From NCBI RefSeq assembly GCF_000264995.1, contig NW_006767452.1:279496-343495 (forward strand): a stretch of 64,000 nucleotides of DNA, written 5' to 3'. Source of the DNA: Punctularia strigosozonata HHB-11173 SS5 (lineage: Eukaryota; Basidiomycota; Agaricomycetes; Corticiales; Punctulariaceae). The notes beneath the pieces are model-generated. The model had not been told where the DNA came from and ran no database searches. It saw only the letters and a program-made list of their open reading frames with translations. The number at the start of each line of letters is the position of its first letter. Position 1 is the stretch's first letter. The position numbers were made by a program, and so were the translations under genes. Shown here one piece after another: positions 60,558-64,000 of this stretch.

Positions 60558-60653
60558 GTAGTCTCGTAACCACACTGCCTGGGCGACGAGCAAGCAAAGT
60601 GCCTGTCGGCACTTTGCTTGCTCGTCGCCCAGGCAGTGTGGTTACGAGACTAC
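60558..60653. repeat. perfect 46-bp-arm hairpin palindrome
   Basis: The arms 60558-60603 and 60608-60653 are exact reverse complements, separated by the four bases TGTC. The repeat is bordered by a 9-bp direct repeat CTGCAATCG (60550-60558 and 60653-60661), whose ends overlap the palindrome by one base on each side. Such a structure suggests a foldback transposable element or a hairpin formed at a double-strand-break repair joint; it could also be transcribed into a stable stem. The arm sequence (GGGCGACGAGCAAGCAAAG part) is GC-rich and non-repetitive. Confidence 0.85.
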
Positions 60654-60661
60654 TGCAATCG

Positions 60662-61885
60662 CACCGCTGTCATTGCATGTACACAAATGGCCTGCAGGGT
60701 CATGCTATACAGGGTCATGGGTGTATCACTGACCAATATCTCAGTTCACACCGGATCCTTTTGTTCTACAATAGCTTCCAGGCGCGCTGGTGGACGATGA
60801 TGCACAGGCATCAACGGGACCCATCAGCGAGACCCATCACAGATCTCGTATCTGGTCAGGGTCGACGTATTTGCGGAGCAGCGCGAATTTGGTCATGCTA
60901 TAGCATCACGGAATTGGAACGCGTATTGCGGAGCTTCGGTGCGACGGCCTCGTGGATTTCATATTCCGAACATCGCGTCTTCGAGAGACCGGAAAACTGC
61001 GAACGGTGCTGCAGCTCTTTCAATCTTCACACTTTTGTTCCCAAACTCTGCTTGTGAGACAACAAGCGGGAGCGACGGGACCATGCCTTAATAATATACG
61101 GAGAAACATAGATCCCTTACTCACCGCGGTCGCAATACTTATCAGCACCATAATTGCACCACAAGCAGTATCGGTGTCATACACCCTCTTGCGCGTTTGC
61201 ATGGGCGCCTCGAGCGACAAATTATTTTCTCCGCACTCTGAAGCTCCGTCTTTTACTGTCGGATCTTCTGATCAGCCACCGTCGCGGTACTTTGGACGGC
61301 ATCAGCCGCACAGATCGGAAATCGCTCAGCTGGGAAGGGACGAAGTTTAAGTTGAATAGCACGAGGCAAGGCGTACAGTCTCATTGCCAGCTTTTTGTTC
61401 TCAACCCATTCAATCTCCGGTGCCGCGATGAGCGATGATGAATGCCGCAAAGGTCAATGGGGCTGAGAGCTCATCGACATCGATGAACATTCTTTTCTCC
61501 ATCTGTCCTCCCATCCAAGCGCCGTAAGCTCGTGCCGACGGCCCTTTCCTTTGGGAAAACAGCGCGCTCGGTTGTCTCGGTCGAACAAAAGGGGAGTGGC
61601 GGTGGACTTGCCATATTTGGACCCGTATTGTCCACAAAAAGCAGGTGGGCACCGCCCCAGACCCGACGCTTCGGGCTTGTCGCTGTTGGTGGCTAACCAA
61701 TGACCGACGCTGTCTCACCGCGCCCAGCATCGTGAGCGGCGACGGCGGTCATTAAACCTGTCCTTCCTCTTCCTTCATCTCAGCTGGCCTGGTCTTTGCT
61801 GTCGCGTCCCCTTTCTTCTTCCTTTCCACTCTTTCATCGACGTACAAAACCCCTGTTCAAGTTCTTGTGTCTGTCTGCGATCACG
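60662..61885. other. intergenic region before the multi-pass membrane gene
   Basis: Several open frames but none coherent. The last 130 bases before the ATG at 61886 are a long pyrimidine-rich (CT) run, a usual feature of strongly expressed filamentous fungal promoters. A CCAAT box is seen at about 61698. No other feature. Confidence 0.5.
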
Positions 61886-62687
61886 ATGTTCAATCCGGAG
61901 TCACTTTGCGGTCATCAGCGCTTTGCGCTCAGCGTACGTTTCACGTTTTCTTAGCTGGGCCAGAGCTAATACGCAAGCCGGGAATGTAGGGCTCGCCCTC
62001 GACCTGCGCCCTTGATGTCGTTATAGTACCGATTCCGTCCATCCTCTTCATTCTCGGTTCCGGGGTGATTCTCCTCAAGTCTGGAAGGTCCCTGTGGCAC
62101 CCGCAGGTTGCCGGCGGCCTACCCAAGTGGCTCCATATTCTCTACGCAGCGCTCGTGTTCGCCGCGTTTGGCATGGGCGTGTTGGAAATCGCGCGGGACA
62201 TCGCTGCGGACTTTGGCGTCGGCTTGCTGCCTATAGATCTAATTGCTGTAGCGTTCGCTTTCTTGCTGCTGGCTGTCAAAGGCCGCAGGAGGTCCTCAAC
62301 GATCAGCCTCGTGAGTTTACCGCCCCTACTCAAGCTCGGAGTGATTTGACAACTGACGAATTCACGATGGCAGCTGTTGGTCGTGTATTGGGCGCTGTAC
62401 GCCATCGTAGCCGTAGTCAAGGTTGCTCGCCTGCACCTTCTGGAGACGGAGAACCCGACGACGATGAAGAACTCGAACTACCCAAGCTCCGATTTGTTCC
62501 TGGATAACGCAGTCATGGTAAGTGCTGCATCCCACCAGCATCGAATGGGCGCGTTTCGTCTGATGTTGGGTGACATTAGCTCGGGTTGTACATTTCCTTC
62601 ACGATATTCGAGATGACCCAGCTCTTCTTGGTACGAGGTATTGAGGACAAGGTGATCAAGTTTGGCGCCATTCCGACCAAGGTCTAA
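61886..62687 (+). CDS. multi-pass membrane protein of unknown function
   Basis: Exons joined by four short GT-AG introns give roughly 200 residues with about five membrane helices: ILFILGSGVILLKSG, HILYAALVFAAFGMGVL, PIDLIAVAFAFLLLAVKG, VVYWALYAIVAVVKVARLHLL and a final helix LYISFTIFEMTQLFLV. The first exon encodes a short polar start (Met-Phe-Asn-Pro-Glu-Ser-Leu-Cys-Gly-His). The arrangement resembles the N-terminal helix bundle of fungal ABC transporters or a stand-alone conserved Agaricomycete membrane protein; no catalytic or transport motif is visible. The stop is TAA at 62685. Confidence 0.78.
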
Positions 62688-62837
62688 GCCACTGGCAACT
62701 GTGTGCAATCGGATTCATTGCACTCGCGACGCGCACGGCGTTCTCGATTATGGATGGTTGTATACTACTACTGGCCTGGTGTATCAGTATAATATTGTGT
62801 ACGTGCTTGTATGTCCAGGAGGAATATACGCTGCAGC

Positions 62838-64000
62838 ATGTGGAACAACCAGAACCATAAACTCGGGTTCAGCTTTTCTTCCAGTGCATCTTCCACCTTT
62901 GCCCGAGTTTGTGACATGGCCTCCGCCGCAACGACCTCGAATAATGCGGGCTCGGCAGTGGCAGGCCTACCCACCGCCTCTTCGTCAAAGGTAGATTCAC
63001 ATCGCGCCCGTGTTCCATGGTGCCAACGATTCATAAACAGGCTTGTAGGGCAAGACGAAGGCGAAGCAACGATATCTGAAGCGGAAGAAGGAAAAACGTA
63101 AATCGAAAAAACGCGCGCCTGCGCTCGCAGACAAAGGGGGGAAGCAACAGGACAAGGCAAAGGATGCCGACGCAGATGTTGACATGGAAGGCGAGGGAGA
63201 AGAGGACGAAGATTGGGAGGATGTGCAGGAGGAGCGGGAAGATCAGGAACAGGAACGGGGAGTAGATGAAACAATGGAGAGGAAGAAGCGGAGGAAGGAG
63301 AGGAAGGAAAAGAAAGATGGAGAGCGGAAGGATAAGGCGGGGAGGGAGCGCAAACGGCGGAGGCTCTCGCCACCCTCAGAGCACGAGGAGGAGGAGAAGG
63401 ACAAGCCTGACGAAGATCAAGACCAAGTTGCCGAAGCAGACGCAGACCGGGGCGATAAACCTGCGCCGCCGAAGAGACAACCGACGCCCGACCTCCCCGG
63501 CGCGCTCCCGTCGTTCCCGCTCCCGCGACGACCAGACGCGCCGTCCAAGCTCGATCTCGCGTTGCAAGGGCTCGACAGCGCGCTAGCGAACGCGGAGGTT
63601 GTTGATCCGGCCGTCACGCGATCCGTGGACGATGCGTCGCTGAGCGAGAAGATGCGCAGGCGGCTGAAGGAGCTCGGAATCGGCGAGCTGTTCGCGGGTG
63701 AAGTCTTTCTGCACCATCCCCCCGGTTATTCATCTCGTACTCACTGCTGCGTGGTGTGCAGTGCAGACTGCGCTCCTGCCGTTCCTCCTCCCGTCGTCGC
63801 CCGCGCAGCGCGCGCTGTACATGCCTTATGATCCGCCGCGCGACGCGTGCGTCTCGGCGCCGACGGGTAGCGGCAAGACGCTCGCGTATGTCATTCCTAT
63901 AGTCGAGGTACGCCCCCCGCCTCCTCTTTCTCGTTCGTTTGCCCGAGGATCAACAGCTGACGTCAGTATAAATTCGCGCAGGTATTGGCGTCGCGGATTG
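62838..64000 (+). CDS. DBP6: DEAD-box RNA helicase, DBP6/DDX51-like (partial, 3' end outside)
   Basis: The reading starts at ATG 62838 and joins an exon (ending Ser-Ser-Lys before a GT-AG intron) to a highly charged region that runs GKTKAKQRYLKRKKEKRK and then Lys/Glu/Asp-rich sequence to 63640, a usual N-terminal extension of nucleolar 60S assembly helicases. After an intron the helicase core begins: VQTALLPFLLP, then DACVSAPTGSGKTLAYVIPI, where SAPTGSGKT is motif I. A further intron precedes VLASRI at the window end. The position of the Q-motif region and the acidic-basic extension fit DBP6 (DDX51), needed for early pre-60S assembly. The rest, including DEAD and motif VI, is not in this window. 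Confidence 0.85.

Overview
The window is nuclear DNA of a filamentous basidiomycete, most likely a wood-inhabiting Agaricomycete (polypore-like). The support is GC-rich coding sequence split by many 45-70 nt introns, a TPR-CHAT protease-like gene, a TPR-type NLR relic, an AA14 polysaccharide monooxygenase, a fungal sesquiterpene synthase, an F-box/LRR-like protein and AT-hook/SANT regulators. No bacterial operon structure, rRNA gene, CRISPR array or virus-like element was recognised. Gene boundaries were built by hand from splice consensus, reading-frame continuity and family resemblance; no database search was run.

Layout. 0-5 kb: the end of an unknown gene, a tRNA half flanked by a 14-bp direct repeat, and a large minus-strand TPR-CHAT gene. 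5.7-8 kb: AT-hook/cysteine-rich nuclear protein. 8.3-10.9 kb: an exon-rich, divergent beta-tubulin paralogue. 11.9-13.7 kb: DUF1479-type 2-oxoglutarate oxygenase. 15.1-17.1 kb: secreted AA14 LPMO-like protein with a long Ser/Thr tail. 17.9-21 kb: decayed NLR whose P-loop lysine is lost. 21-24.3 kb: single-pass membrane protein and a SnoaL-like protein. 24.6-30.6 kb: housekeeping genes on the minus strand (t6A dehydratase Tcd, a BTB protein, the mRNA exporter Mex67). 31.2-35.4 kb: two consecutive SANT/Myb-like regulators. 35.7-42.9 kb: D-2-hydroxyacid dehydrogenase, a broken kinase-like gene, a decayed second copy of the dehydrogenase end plus kinase, then a tandem pair of SRPK-like kinases. 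42.9-49.8 kb: MFS transporter, DENND6-type DENN protein, F-box protein. 50.1-58.9 kb: phenol-hydroxylase-like FAD monooxygenase, SelO AMPylase, CaiB/BaiF CoA-transferase, sesquiterpene synthase. 60.2-60.7 kb: a TA-flanked MITE and a perfect 46-bp-arm hairpin. 61.9-64 kb: multi-pass membrane protein and the start of a DBP6-like DEAD-box helicase.

How the genes relate. Housekeeping loci (Tcd, Mex67, SelO, DENND6, DBP6) are interspersed with accessory genes that duplicate and decay (kinases, NLR, CHAT). CHAT and NLR proteins are candidates for self/non-self or cell-death signalling, but the NLR here is dead. Terpene synthase, FAD monooxygenase and CoA-transferase lie within 9 kb and could be a loose metabolic neighbourhood, although SelO sits between them. 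At least five introns appear to use GC-AG boundaries, and one of them can be compared with a GT donor kept in a decayed copy of the same exon junction.
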